Shown: positions 30,586-42,646 of the stretch, piece after piece
Numbering within the stretch: the stretch's first letter is position 1
Layout of the letters: each line of letters opens with the position of its first letter
Assembly: GCF_002127325.2 (NCBI RefSeq)
Contig: NC_035433.2
Coordinates: 11,876,111-11,940,110 of the forward strand
Direction: 5' to 3'
DNA: 64,000 nucleotides
Source of the DNA: Helianthus annuus
Taxonomy: Eukaryota > Streptophyta > Magnoliopsida > Asterales > Asteraceae
Made by a program: the position numbers and the translations under genes
The notes under the pieces: generated by a model
Database searches by the model: none
Told to the model about the DNA's origin: nothing
What the model saw: only the letters and a program-made list of their open reading frames with translations

Positions 30586-32253
30586 TTGCGAGAAGGAAAA
30601 ATAGAACTGTTAGGCCATAAATTTTCTGAAAACCTGTTACCTATGAATTTAGCTGGATTCGATGTCGTGTTAGGAATGGATTGGTTAGTAGCCAACCATG
30701 CTCGAATTCTCTGTGATAAAAATTCCATAGAAATCCATACACCCACAGGAGAATTAATAATGATTACCGGAGATAAGCCACAAAAGCCACTGAAATTTGT
30801 TTCGGTAATGAAGTTGGCCAGTTATTCAAGAAAACAAGGAATAGCATATATGATTTCGGTAATTGTTAGTATCAAACGTAAGGAACTTAAGGATATTCCA
30901 ATAGTATCAGAATACCCAGATGTTTTTCCAGAAGACCTACCAGGATTACCACTCGATAGAGAAGTGGAATTCATAATTCATCTAATTCCAGGAACTATAT
31001 CGATCGCCAAGGCACCGTATCGGTTGGCACCTACTAAAATGCTAGAATTAAAGAAACAATTAGATGAATTACTAAGCAAAGGGTTTATACAACCTAGTTC
31101 CTCTCCGTGGGGAGCTCCAGTGTTGTCTGTAAAGAAGAAGGACGAATCGATGAGAATGTGTATCGACTATAGGGAATTAAATAAGGTCATAATTAAGAAT
31201 CGATACCCATTACCTAGGATTGATGATCTTTTTGATCAATTGCAAGGAGCTAGATATTTTTCTAAAATAGATTACACTGGATATCATCAATTAAAGGTGC
31301 AAGAAGAAGACATACCTAAAACCACTTTCAGAACTAGGTATGGACATTACGAGTTTACAGTCATGCCCTTCGGACTAACAAATGCTCCAGCAGCATTCAT
31401 GGACATGATGAATAGAATCTGTAAACCATATTTGGATAAATTTGTAATCGTTTTCATCGACGATATACTTATTTACTCCAAAATTCAGAAAGAACATTGT
31501 GAGCACCTGCATGCACTCTTAACTTTGTTAAGAAGGGAAAAGCTTTACGCCAAATTCTCGAAGTGTGAATTTTGGCTACAGGAGGTGCAATTTTTAGGTC
31601 ATATGGTGAATCACAAAGGTATTCACGTAGATCCCTCTAAAATCGAAGCAATCACCAAATGGAAAGCCCCGCAATCGGCTACGGAAGTTAGAAGTTTTCT
31701 AGGGTTAGCCGGATACTATAGGCGATTCATTAAGGATTTTTTTAAGATAGTCGTACCATTTACTAAGCTAACTTGTAAAGCTGTAAAATTTGAATGGGGA
31801 CCCAGACAGGAGGAGGCTATTAGGATTTTAAAGCAAAAATTAACAAACGCCCCAATCTTAGCATTGCCAGAAGGAACAGAAGATTTTGAAGTCTACTGCG
31901 ATGCTTCTAAGCTAGGATTAGGATGTGTGTTAATGCAACGCAAAAAGGTAATTGCGTATGCCTCAAGGCAATTGAAAAAGCACGAAGAAAACTGTACGAC
32001 ACACGACTTAGAATTGGGAGCGGTAATTTTTGCCCTTAAAATTTGCAGGCATTATCTGTATGGAAGTAAGTTTACTGTCTATACAGATCATAAAAGCTTA
32101 AAATACATATTTGGGCAAAAAGAATTAAAAATGAGGCAAAGAAGTTGGATGGAAATTCTAAGCGACTACGACTGTGATATTCAATATCACAAAGGAAAGG
32201 CAAATGTAGTTGCAGATGCCCTAAGTCGTAAATATCATGAAAAGCAAAAGTGA
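30586..32253 (+). CDS. Tekay RT and RNase H (open 555-codon segment)
   Basis: Protease C-terminus ([11 protein letters not shown]), RT ([44 protein letters not shown], active site FIDDILIY) and RNase H ([28 protein letters not shown]). The segment ends at a TGA where the connection to integrase should continue. Cytoplasmic reverse transcription role; inactive in this copy because the polyprotein is broken. Confidence 0.92.
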   Translation: MREGKIELLGHKFSENLLPMNLAGFDVVLGMDWLVANHARILCDKNSIEIHTPTGELIMITGDKPQKPLKFVSVMKLASYSRKQGIAYMISVIVSIKRKELKDIPIVSEYPDVFPEDLPGLPLDREVEFIIHLIPGTISIAKAPYRLAPTKMLELKKQLDELLSKGFIQPSSSPWGAPVLSVKKKDESMRMCIDYRELNKVIIKNRYPLPRIDDLFDQLQGARYFSKIDYTGYHQLKVQEEDIPKTTFRTRYGHYEFTVMPFGLTNAPAAFMDMMNRICKPYLDKFVIVFIDDILIYSKIQKEHCEHLHALLTLLRREKLYAKFSKCEFWLQEVQFLGHMVNHKGIHVDPSKIEAITKWKAPQSATEVRSFLGLAGYYRRFIKDFFKIVVPFTKLTCKAVKFEWGPRQEEAIRILKQKLTNAPILALPEGTEDFEVYCDASKLGLGCVLMQRKKVIAYASRQLKKHEENCTTHDLELGAVIFALKICRHYLYGSKFTVYTDHKSLKYIFGQKELKMRQRSWMEILSDYDCDIQYHKGKANVVADALSRKYHEKQK

Positions 32254-32289
32254 ATTCGTGCTCTTAGATTAAATCTACAATTAGATTTA

Positions 32290-33147
32290 ATGGAACAACT
32301 GAAAAATGTTCAAGCAACAGCAATCAAAGATGATTCAGAAGGAATGAAAGGACGAATAAAAGAATTGGAGCAAGGAGCTGATGGAATTTGGAAATTCCAT
32401 AAGAAAAGAATTTGGGTACCTAAGCAGGGAAATTTAAGAAGTAAGATTTTAGAGGAAGCTCATAAATCTAGGTATACCATGCACCCAGGAAACAATAAAA
32501 TGTACCAAGATTTAAGAAATAATTTCTGGTGGATAAGAATGAAAAAGGACATAGCTAGTTATGTATCTAAGTCTCTTACTTGTTCACAAGTGAAGGCAGA
32601 ACACCAGAAACCTTCAGGGTTACTCCAACAATTAGAAATGCCTGTTTGGAAATGGGAACTAATAACCATGGATTTTGTTACTAAATTGCCAAAAACCCGA
32701 AAAGGTAATGATGCGATTTGGGTAATTGTGGATCGATTAACCAAGTCAGCTCATTTTCTACCCATGAAAGAAACTTCCAGCATGGAAAGGTTAGCCAAAT
32801 TACACGTAGACGAAGTAGTATCCTTACATGGAGTTCCACTCTCCATTGTATCGGATAGAGATAGTCGTTTCACTTCACATTTCTGGACAAGTTTCTAAGA
32901 AGCCATGGGTACACGATTAAATTTAAGTACAGCTTATCATCCCCAGACAGGCGGACAAAGTGAAAGAACGATTCAAACCCTGGAGGTCATGCTCAAGGCA
33001 TGTGTAACAGATTTTGGTGGAAACTGGGATGATCATCTACCCTTAATTGAATTCTCCTATAACAATAGTTATCATTCAAGCATTGAAGCTGCCCCGTTCG
33101 AAGCACTGTATGGACGCAAGTGTAGAACACCGGTTTGTTGGGCATAA
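32290..33147 (+). pseudogene. Tekay integrase core, stops inside
   Basis: HHCC zinc region is present but the first Cys is Ser ([14 protein letters not shown]). DDE core: [10 protein letters not shown] (first Asp), [12 protein letters not shown] (second Asp), [14 protein letters not shown] (Glu). TAA at 32896 and 33145 interrupt it. Confidence 0.85.
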
Positions 33148-33180
33148 ATAGGAGAAAGTCAATTATCAGGTCCTGAGATT

Positions 33181-33709
33181 GTGCAAGAGACCACTGACAA
33201 GATAACTCAAATTAAAGAAAGATTGAAAACGGCTAGAGATCGCCAGAAGAGTTATGCAGACAATCGACGCAAGTCACTAGAATTTCAAATCGGTGACAAG
33301 GTACTCTTAAAAGTTTCTCCTTGGAAAGGAGTAGTGCGATTGGGAAAAAAAGGGAAATTAAGTCCAAGGTACATAGGACCATTCCCAGTAATCCAGGAAA
33401 TAGGACCAGTTGCTTATCGTTTACAACTACCAGAAGAGTTAGCTGGGGTACAAGATGTGTTTCACGTATCCAATCTCAAGAAATGTTTATCATAACGAAT
33501 CACTGGTAGTCCCTCTCCAAGATGTGCAAGTAAATGAAAAGTTGAAGTTTGTTGAAAAACCACTTCAAATAGAAGATAGAAAGATCAAGTTTCTCAAGCA
33601 CAAACGACTGGTGCTGGTCAAGGTCAAGTGGGATTCGAAGAGAGGACCTGAATATACTTGGGAGCTAGAATCGGAGATGAAGCGAAAGTATCCTCACTTA
33701 TTTCAATAA
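33181..33709 (+). pseudogene. Tekay integrase C-terminus and chromodomain-like tail
   Basis: [31 protein letters not shown] and [11 protein letters not shown] form the GPY/F module. After a +1 shift, VEKPLQIEDRKIKFLKHKR, LVKVKWDSKRGPEYTWELES follows, a degenerate type-II chromodomain placing the element with Tekay/Del. Confidence 0.8.
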
Positions 33710-33745
33710 ATCTCGAGGACGCGATTCTAAATAAGGTGGGGAAGA

Positions 33746-35077
33746 TGTAAGGACTGCAAAAATGTCCCTAAACGACTCGTAAGTGAAAACCCGGACCCCT
33801 GAAACCCTAATCCATAACAAAAAAAATCAAGAAAAGCAGATTTTTGGTCTTCATGCGGGCCGCGTAAGACACAAGGGGTGTCTACGCGGGTCGCGACAAC
33901 TCATTAAATCTCCGGAGATGCCAACAGGCCACGTGTCGCACACGTGGCAGCCCTAGGTGTAACACGCTAGCCCTAATCTACGAATAGGTGCCCCTCGCGG
34001 TCTGCGTAAGGTTTAGCCTATGGCTCACGCGGGCCGCGAGAGCCCCATATTTCAGCTATAAATAGCTTGGCTCCTGAGCAGTCCTCTAGTGTCGACGAAA
34101 ACTTTCAAAAACGAAGTTATACTGCTCAAAACTATAATTTTCATATAGTGAGGTGCTGCCACGATACCGGGTATTAACTCGATCGCTGCTACGATTCAAT
34201 ATCCCATCAATTGAAACTATCCAATGGATGTTTAAGTGCTGCCCGCATTAGGGTTATACTTTGTCATTTGTCGTAAGTTCGATGGATGTTTAGTATGGCA
34301 CTTTGTCATTCGTTGTGAGGGTTGTATCTCGTGAGTTATCGTAAATGCTGTATTAGTTACTAACCTAGTTCGTGTGCATTGTTATTTAAATTAGGTTATC
34401 AGGATTATCAGTAGGCTAAACCCTGCCCGTATAAACTTGCAATGTGAGTCATTCTCTTTTTGTCAGTTTTGTTTTACAATACTCCAAATTATTTTCAAAA
34501 GTTATAATTACAGGGATTAAGTCGTGGTTATCTTGAATCACTGGCTAGTGGGGTATTGTGCACATTACTAATTTCTCACAATTAGGCTAATAAATCCTAA
34601 CAGTGATAATCGTCACTACTTGGGTGAAAGGACCCAATAGTGGCATGACCATCGTCACCAGGAGGTGACACAGCGCCAGATAAAAAAAATAAGATAGAAG
34701 CCATTGTAATCGCTCTTATGCTGTAATTTATAACTATGTGTCATTTCATCAAATGGAGTGATTCACCAGTATTTCCCCGCTGACAAAATATTTACAAAAC
34801 ATGTTTCAGGTGATCTACTGTGAATCAAGAAAAGGTGCTACGGAGCACCCACAAGCTTGAAGTAGTGGCTTAAATAAATAAATAAACATGTTTTGTAAAA
34901 TAAGGGAATTCATGTGAAATTCCTCTATTGTAAATTACAGGGTTTATCCCAAATTATGAAATAAAATAATAATCGGGCATTTTCAAGTTTAAACGATCCT
35001 GCTAGACTTCCGCTGTACCACAGGTTTCTGTCCCGCGGCTCCTAGACCGGGTCAAACCGGGCGCGGGGGCCGTGACA
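33746..35077 (+). repeat. Tekay 3' LTR
   Basis: 1,332 bp, preceded by the polypurine tract AAGGTGGGGAAGA. Followed by the GTCGG duplication. Confidence 0.95.
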
Positions 35078-35749
35078 GTCGGCGGCAGTAAACGGTGGTG
35101 CCAGTTGATGTTTCAAGCATGTTGATGTTTCAAACAGGAAACCCTTGTTTACGTTCAGATCTAATCTCCCCTAAACCCTTGTTTATGTTCAGATCTAATC
35201 TCCCCTAAACCAAAACCAGATCTGCTGGAGAACCCCCAAACCAGATCTGAAGATTAGGAACAACTTCGGACCTGATCGTACCAACTCCGGCCCTCATCAC
35301 ACCACTCCGGCCACCTCCACTAACGAAGCCCCTTGTCTCCGGCGATTTAGGGGTATGGTTTACGGTGCTGTAACAAATAGATACATGTGGTGGTTTTTGT
35401 TTTTGTTTTTTTTTTTTTGGCAACACTAAATCTTAGTTCTGGTGGTCCATACCAAAATGACTCTCAGCCCCCACACAAAAATTATAGGGGGTTCACAACT
35501 AACATGTACGTACATGTGTTTCAATGCTTTGTTTTGTTGATTTTATTAGTCTCCTAGAGTTGGCTTATTTTACCCATTTATTACAAATTTGTATTTATCT
35601 TTTTTTACATACATGTGTGTTAGAATAAACATAAAATTGTTCGGGGACAGGTTTTTTTTTGTGTAATCGTTGTATGTTGTAGTTGTAAATAACGATTGCT
35701 TATTATAAAAGTCGATGTAAGAGTATTTCATAAAATTGTTCGGGGACGT

Positions 35750-36340
35750 TTTTTTTCTGGGTGATTTCGTTTTGCGTAAAAAAGTTTTTGTAAAAAAAAC
35801 GTAAAAAGTTTTTAACGTAAAACGTAAAAAGTTTAATATAAAACGCAAAAAGTAACTTTTTAACATAAAACGTAAAAAGTTTTTAACGTAAAACGTAAAA
35901 AGTTTAATGTAAAACGTTAAATTTTTAACGTAAAAAGTAAAACGTAAAAAGTTTTATGTAAAATGTAAAAAGTTTAACGTAAAACGTAAAAAGTTTAAAA
36001 AGTTTAACGTAAAACGTAAACTTTTTAACGTAAAACGTAAACTTTTATGTAAAAACTATTTAACGTAAAACGCAAAAATTTTTCTACGTAAATTGTAAAA
36101 CGTAAAAAACCGTGTGATAAAACGGCGCCTAAACAAGGGGCGTGAGTACGGGGCATAAAAACGCCGAGAAAAAACGGGACGTAAAAAACGTCGCGTTAAA
36201 CGGGACGTAAAAAACGGCGCGTTAAAAAAACGATACTTGAAAAAGCCGAGCGTAAAAAACGGCGTGCAAAAACGACGCGTTGAAAAACGATGCGTGAAAA
36301 AGCCGGGCGTAAAAACGGTGTGCAAAAACCGGCGCACAAA
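35750..36340. repeat. Degenerate ACGTAAAA / AACGGCGCG minisatellite
   Basis: Dozens of irregular ACGTAAAACGTAAAAAGTTT words, changing after ~36110 to ACGGGACGTAAAAAACG and AACGGCGCGTTAAAAA words. The long minus-strand frames here are low-complexity artefacts. Confidence 0.85.
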
Positions 36341-36650
36341 AAAATTGTTTTGTTAAAAAAATATGAATTTAAAATGTTTTTAATAAAAAAATTCTGTTTA
36401 AAACATAAAAAGTAATATAATAAAACAAAAAAAAAAGTAATAAAAAATAATAAAGACAAAAAGACAAAAAAAGTAATTTTACTAAACTACCCTTTTAGAT
36501 TAAAATATTAAAGACATAATAATACAAAATGTATTTAATATTAATTTTAGTTATTTTTAATCTCATCCATCCATCTTGTTGATCTAATGGCTAGAAAGTG
36601 GTTCTCTTGGTTTTTACAACTAGATGTGGTTTTTCATTTTAGCGCTCCCC

Positions 36651-37067
36651 TTTGCGAGAACCATCTTTATTGCGAGAACCTCGAGAACTAATGTGAACAC
36701 AACCTAAAATAGCTTAAAAAAACCTAACCCCCACCCAAAAAAAAACCTAAACCCCCCTCCCCCACCCCCCAAAAACCTAAACACCCCCCCCCCCCCCCCG
36801 CTAAAATGCTAAAAACTAAACCCACAAAAAACCTAAAAAACAGAAAAACACAAAAAAAAATATTTTTTTAATATTTTTTACATTAAAATCGCTACTTTTA
36901 GTAGCAAAAAAAAATTGGCTACTAAAAGTAGCCATTTTTTTATAAAAAAATATTTAAAAAATTTATTTTTTGTGTGTTTTTAAGTTATTTTTAGGTATTT
37001 TTGGTTGTGTGTTCACATTGGTTCTCGCGGTTCTCGCAATAAAGGGTGGTTCCTAACGGATCCTTCT

Positions 37068-37069
<2 letters not shown>
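36651..37069. mobile_element. Foldback MITE T4
   Basis: Left TTTGCGAGAACCATCTTTAT, TGCGAGAACCTCGAGAACTA, ATGTGAACACAACC; right end mirrors it (GGTTGTGTGTTCACATTGG..GCAATAAAGGGTGGTTCC). It directly abuts the end of T3 on the left and a (TA)n tract on the right. Interior A/C-rich, with a GTAGCNNNNNGCTAC core. Confidence 0.75.

Positions 37070-37136
<67 letters not shown>
37070..37136. repeat. (TA)n microsatellite between T4 and T5
   Basis: About 33 TA units without interruption. Confidence 0.95.
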
Positions 37137-37138
<2 letters not shown>

Positions 37139-37598
37139 GGAGATTCATTTGAGAAGAAAATTAAATTGAGAAGAAAAAGAACAAAGGGTACAATTGTAAA
37201 ACATTAAATAGTTTTTCTCTTATCTTATTTATTATTACCTTTGATTAATTAGTTAGTCATAAAGACTATCATCCTCCACATTATAATTTTTGCATACACA
37301 CATCAAAATTTATCCTACACATATTTAACTTTATCCTACACACATCGTAATTTATCCTACACTTTAAATTAATTTATTTTCTTTGAAAAAATATATTTTG
37401 TGAAAATAAATTATAAATTTAATGTAGTTAACTATTAAAAAGGAAGACTACCAATAAATGATCTATTTAAGTTTTACCAATATACCCTTACACTAATATT
37501 AAACACATAAATTAAATGAAGTAAAATGAATGATTCTTATTGGTTGAAATTTTTTATTTTTTATTCTTACAAAAATCTTCTCATTTGAAACCTCTACT
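37137..37598. mobile_element. MITE T5 next to (TA)n
   Basis: Left GGGGAGATTCATTTGAGAAG, right end reverse-complemented GTAGAGGTTTCAAATGAGAAG. AT-rich, contains TTATCCTACACAC repeats. No coding. Confidence 0.68.
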
Positions 37599-37605
37599 AT
37601 ATTTA

Positions 37606-38800
37606 ATGCGGTTAGATATCGCTCGGAAAGGAGGAACTCCAAATTCAATATGTGTTTCTTAAAAATAGGATTATTTAAAATGGATTTGGAGATACAAGAC
37701 TGAGCCGGAATCTTTGTGGAGGAAAACTATAGATGCCATACATGGGTCGGTGCGTAGATGGGAGATTGTTCCATTTAATAAGGCAATAACGGGGGTTTAG
37801 AAGAATCTTAGTTTCTTTGGAACAAAGGTTAGGTGGAGGGAATTGGTTTGGATCGCATGTTGCTAGGCAAAGTCGGTAATGGTAGACAAATTCGCTTTTG
37901 GCTTGATTACTGGTGTGGTGATGAGCCGTTAAAGTATAAGTTCTCAAACTTGTTTAGGCTCGAAAAAGATAAGATGTGTAAAGTGGTTGATCGATGCGTG
38001 AAGGTTGGTGAGGTTTACGTTTTGTCATGGCATTGGAATAAAATGCCGGCCTCTGAAAGTGAGATAAAGGAAAAGCAGGAGTGCGAGAGGCTTTTGGAAG
38101 GAAGCTTGCTTAACAGTCTTCAAGATACATGGAAATGGAGATATAATAATGAAGTTACTTTCTCGGTTTCCTCGGCTAAAGAATGGTTAATGGGTAAATG
38201 TGATATTAGCAGAAGGTTTATTTTTAGATGGTGTAAATGGATTCTGAACAAGTGTAACATTTTTATGTGGCGAGCTGAAATGGATAGGTTACCGACTAAG
38301 GTTGCGTTACAAAGGAGGAACATGATAGGAGAAGATTGTGTTTGTAGGTTGTGTGAGGATGGAGAGGAAACCTCAGAGCATTTGTTTACGACTTGTGGTC
38401 TAGTGGCCGGGGTGTGTCATTCGATCTACAAGCAGTGTGGTATCCCGAGTATTTTCGCGTTTTCGGTTAAAGACCTATTAGAGATACATAAAAACAGTCC
38501 CGCAAGCCCTTTGAAGAAGATGATTTTACAAGGGATTATTATCATAACATCACATGTTGGAGAATTTGGAAGTGGAGAAATGAGACGATCTTTCAAAACA
38601 GACGAGCTAAGGTTGTAGAGATTGTGTCCGATGTCAAAGTTATTGGTTTCTTGTGGTATAGATACAGGTTTAAAAAGGAGACTATAGGATGGGATAAATG
38701 GTGTAATTTCAAGTTGATGTAAGTTGTTTTTGGGTCGCTATCTCCGCCTTGGAGGTAGTCGTCCTTGGTGTTTTATGAAAGTTTATCCTTCAAAAAAAAA
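37606..38800 (+). pseudogene. 5'-truncated LINE, RT zinc-binding end
   Basis: The frame at 37833-38618 encodes the ORF2 C-terminus: LLGKVGNGRQIRFWLDYW, VSSAKEWLMG, CKWILNKCNIFMWRAEMDRL and the Cys/His cluster CRLCEDGEETSEHLFTTC (zf-RVT). Upstream similarity continues to about 37606 with a stop at 37798; downstream a frameshift near 38600, then a 3' end (GGAGGTAGTCGTCC) with an A tract at 38792-38801. A target duplication was not found. Confidence 0.85.
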
Positions 38801-39153
38801 ATAGTAACACATTGTTGAAATCATGGGAAATGTAACAAATAATAATGATATAATGTAGGAAATATAGAAACTAATTACATTTAGAATCTTTCCATCATAA
38901 TCCGATTTTGTTATATTACATATCCATCTTAAATGGTTAGGGCAAAATTATCGTTGTCATCACACTGGTCTCCACATCCACAGCTCCGACATTGTCGTTG
39001 TCATTGGCCACACCACCAGCTCCGCCGCCGCCAAGGTGAGTTGTTATTACACCTCAATATCCGAAAATGCACGTGCCTATATAACTAATAAGTGTAAAAA
39101 GGAATTTAGTTAAGGCACCATTTGTGCACCAAAGAAAAAGCTCTCTAGAAACC

Positions 39154-39500
39154 AAAAGTCGCCGGTCATCTGAAACTCGCCGAAGGCTCGACGAAGGGTG
39201 TCTGCCGGGATAGCGTGCGAGGTCGCCGGAGTATTTTGGCTTGACCTTTCCTTCTATCTTGTTTTTCTCCTCTTCCATTCGCTGAAAGGAGTTTCGCCAG
39301 ACTTTGAGAGCAGATAAACAGTGAAATCAAAAGTCGCCGGTTATCTGAAACTCGCCGGAGGCTCGACGAAGGGGTGTCTGCCGGGATAGCGTGCGAGGTC
39401 GCCGGACTAGTTTGGCTTGACCTTTCCTTCTATCTTGCTTTTCTCCTCTTCCATTCGCCGAAAGGAGTTTCGCAGAACTTCAGGAGAAGATAAAAAGTCG
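39154..39500 (+). repeat. 5' UTR tandem monomers of the LINE
   Basis: AAAAGTCGCCG recurs at 39154, 39329 and 39493. Two full units of ~175 and ~164 bp share GCTCGACGAAGG, GTCTGCCGGGATAGCGTGCG, CTTGACCTTTCCTTCTATCT and GAAAGGAGTTTCGC; a third unit begins. Confidence 0.85.
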
Positions 39501-39533
39501 CCGCCACATCTGATCTTTAACTGGATAGGGATA

Positions 39534-40457
39534 ATGGAGAGAGAAGGGACGAGTAGAAAGGAGAAAAAAGTTTGGCAAGTGAAGGAAGATAGAAAGGAAA
39601 CCGGAGAAGAAGAGAATCCATGGACCGACGTACTAGTGAGAGGTGGCAATCAATATACGAGTGAAAAAGCAACAACCTTCTATGTGACGAATTTACCAGA
39701 ATGGACTACAGGAAGAGACTTATGGGTTGAATGTCAGCCTTGCGGAGTCATATGCGATGCAGTTGTTCCGAAGAGAAGAGACTATGCAGGGAGGGTGTTC
39801 GGCTTTGTCAGGTTCAAGAGAATAAAGGATCAAAACAAACTACTGCAAGCATTGAATAATGTGTGGATAGGGAACAAAAAGATAAAAGTCAATGTGTCCA
39901 AGTTTTTGAAGGAACAAAAAAAAGAGGATAAAGGAAAGAAGGGGCAATACTACGAAGGTCCAGGATATAATACAAAAGGAAGAGGAGAAACGGAGAACAG
40001 ACAATTGAAAGACAATTATGGGAAAGAAAACAAAAGCTACAAACCCATCAACTTTAACAAAGAACAGGTCTCTTATATGGATATACTGACTGGGAATAAG
40101 AAATACGAAGGTTTAGGAAAAAAGATCCAGTTTTCAGGAGAAGAGACGGAATTGAGCAAAGTACTAAAGAAGAGGTCGTTGATTGCAGAGGTTAGAGATA
40201 TGGAAAGGTTGAAAACATTGGGAGAAGCATTACAGGAAATTTTTCCTAATACAATGGATATTAGATACTTGGGGGGAGTGAAATTCCTAATTACGTTTGG
40301 CTCACAGGCAGAAGCAGAGGATTTCAGAATCAGCTTCAAGGAAAGTCAGGAAGAATTGTTTTCAGAGGTATGGGAATGGAAAGGAGAACCAATAAATTTT
40401 GAAAGACTAGCGTGGATCAAAGTGGTCGGTATTCCAATAATGTTGTGGAGCAGATAG
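39534..40457 (+). pseudogene. LINE ORF1 with RNA-recognition motif
   Basis: Starts MEREGTSRKEKK. RRM at residues ~35-115: RNP2 FYVTNL, RNP1 RVFGFVRF. Then a Lys/Glu-rich linker and a conserved WEGEPINFERLAWIKVVGIP-like segment (seen as WKGEPINFERLAWIKVVG). A TAG at 40455 breaks the frame; the remaining ORF1 sequence (GRAVGKVVYQDKMNL.., charged tail) is spread over several frames to about 41590. ORF1 proteins bind LINE RNA. Confidence 0.8.
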
Positions 40458-41593
40458 ATAGGAGAAAAAATTGGGAGAGCAGTCGGGAAGGTAGTGTACC
40501 AAGATAAAATGAACCTGAACAGTGGAAACTTGAACCAGGCGAGGCTGGGGGTATTAGTGAATACCGGAAAAGAAATTAAAGAAGAAGTTAAAGTAATTTT
40601 TAGGGGCCAGGAATACACAGTTTGGATCTCGGAGCTTTCACATGGGCACCGGAATTTATTCCGGGGAGATATTTGATTATAAATGAGGTAAATCATAACA
40701 GGGAACCAGAAATTTTGGATACAGCGATGAAAGAGCAGGATCCGGTAGAAGTGGTGGAAATTCCAGCAAAGGTGGTGGAAACTCCGACAGAGGTGGTGGA
40801 AATTCCGGCGGAGATGGTGACCGGAAACAAGGAAGACGAAATGGTTGGAAATCAAAAGGACAAAGAAGAGGAGTTTTCGTCGGGAAACGAAGAGTCACAA
40901 GAAAGATTTATTTTTTTGTGAGAATTGGGAAAGACTTTTGATAATAGAAACGAGGTCAACAAGCACGCGGATAAAGATGAGAATGGTGGCCTAGGCCAGT
41001 CAAAATTAGAGTTTAAGGATATTAAAGATAATGATAGTATTGGGCCGATAAGTAAAGAAGGGTTTAAGGCCGAAAAGGAAAAAGAAAGCAAAGGATTGTC
41101 TCGTAAAGGGAGGAGGCCCAAAAGTGATTCGAAAGACATCTTGGGCCAAGCTTTTTAGAAATAAGAAGATAATAATCCCAGATTTGAACACGGGTATACC
41201 GGATCCATCAGATCCTTTTCAAGTGGAAGAACTGATCTGGAAAATAAACCCCTTAACAAAGGCAATTAAAAGAAAGAAAGGGGGCGACGAAGCAAAGAGT
41301 TTTAAAAGGCATAAAGGTGAAAATGATAAGGTACCAGATCTAAATGAATCAGGAGGTTGTGAACAAGACAGCGATGCAATAGAGAATCTGGGATTCGATA
41401 ATCAGACATCCAAAGATGTTAACCACCGAGAACAGAATAATCAAGGGGAAAAGGAAGCAAGTCGTCAGGAGGAGATAGATAAAGAGACGCAGGAAACAAC
41501 AAAGGTAGGAGAAATTCTGAAGATCAAGGTAAGTAATTTCCAAACCCAATTAAGAAGTGTAGTGGAGGGTGAAAGGGAGTCGGATTTTATCCA

Positions 41594-42646
41594 ATGAATG
41601 TCCTATCAATAAATATTCGAGGGGTGGGGGTGATGATAAGGCAGGGTGGATTAGGAAACTAGTAAGGGAGTATGAAGTTAGTTGTCTATGTATACAAGAA
41701 ACACAAGTAACAGCTTTAAATGAGGATACAGTGAGAAAATTTTGGCCTTTTGATGAAATAGAAATGGAGATAGTAGACGCACAGGGAAGATCAAGAGGGT
41801 TAGTAGTGATTTGGGATCCAAGGGTTATTAAGATGATAGACAAAGTAAAAAGGGAGAATTTTGTTGTAGTTTCGGGTAATATAGAAGGGGTTGAGGAAAA
41901 TATGAACGTGTGCAATGTTTATGCACCAAATGATGTGCAGAAAAAAGAGAAATGTTTGGAGGGAATTGACAAGTCTTAAAGAGAATATACAAGGATTATG
42001 GTTAATGGCTGGAGATTTTAACGAAGTCAGAGTTGAGGAAGACAGAATGCACTCAAAGTTTGATGCAAATAGTGCAATGGCCTTTAACAAGTTTATTGCC
42101 GAGGTTGGGTTACTGGAATACCATATGACTGGATCAAGATTTACTTTTATGACTAAAAGTGGATCTAGTATGAGCAAGATTGACCAGATATTAGTGTGTG
42201 ATGCATTCATGAATAAATGGCCTTGTGCAAAATTGGAAGCCTTATCGAGATTTATCAGACCACAATCCACTGTTGCTGACGTGCACGACAAAAGATTATG
42301 GACCGGCCCCCTTTAGGTTTTATAATTTATGGTTGTTGAAAGCAGGATTTGATGGTATAATTAAAAGTACCATAGAGAATCATGTTAATGGGGAGGACTG
42401 GATAAAAAATATGGGAGCCTTATTGAAAAATATAAAAATCAAGATAAAGGAATGGAGAAAAATGGAGAAAGAAAAGGAGGAAAAAGAGGTTACAAAAGCA
42501 AAGAAAAGGGTAGAAGAGATAGAATATACGGCTGAAAAACGGGAACTAAAAGAAGAGGAAAAGGAAGAAATAGTTAAGGGGAGGCTTATTATAAGGAATC
42601 AAGAGAAACAAAAGACAGCGGATCTAAAGCAAAAAACAAAGATTAT
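41594..42646 (+). pseudogene. LINE ORF2 N-terminus: APE-type endonuclease
   Basis: ATG at 41594 (MNVLSINIRG), a frameshift in the G-rich run near 41625, then WIRKLVREYEVSCLCIQETQ (catalytic Glu), SRGLVVIWDP, VCNVYAPND. After another shift come MAGDFNEVRVEEDR, SKIDQILV and SDHNPLLL (catalytic Asp-His). Interrupted at 42646 by the Athila insertion. Confidence 0.87.

Larger units (their letters stand above)
26284..35077 (+). mobile_element. Ty3-gypsy (Tekay/Del chromovirus-type) LTR retrotransposon
   Basis: 8,794 bp. LTRs at 26284-27614 and 33746-35077 start TGTAAGGACTGC and end GCCGTGACA. An exact 5-bp duplication GTCGG lies at 26279-26283 and 35078-35082. Primer site at 27623-27635 and polypurine tract at 33733-33745. 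Order: two leader ORFs, gag, protease, RT, RNase H, integrase, degenerate chromodomain. Several stops and frameshifts interrupt the coding region, so it is non-functional. LTRs differ by about 3 percent by eye. Confidence 0.95.
25849..36650. mobile_element. MITE/TIR element T3, split by the Tekay retrotransposon
   Basis: Left end GGGAGCCGCTAAATGAAAAC, CACATCCAGTTGTAAGAACC, AAGAGAACCACTTT. The right end at about 36590-36650 is its reverse complement (GGGGAGCGCTAAAATGAAAA..). The termini resemble T1. Without Tekay it is ~2.0 kb. The left interior (25980-26140) has three ~36-bp CT-rich repeats ending CTTCAAATTTAAA; the right interior has UTR-like sequence (35090-35370) and the CGTAAAA repeat. 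Confidence 0.72.

Noticed and set aside
36056..36459. Arg/Phe-rich minus frames
   Set aside because: Translation of the ACGTAAAA/AACGGCGCG word block; low complexity.
40346..41191. Several minus-strand frames of 60-170 aa rich in Pro/Phe/Ser
   Set aside because: Antisense shadows of the Glu/Lys-rich LINE ORF1 tail.
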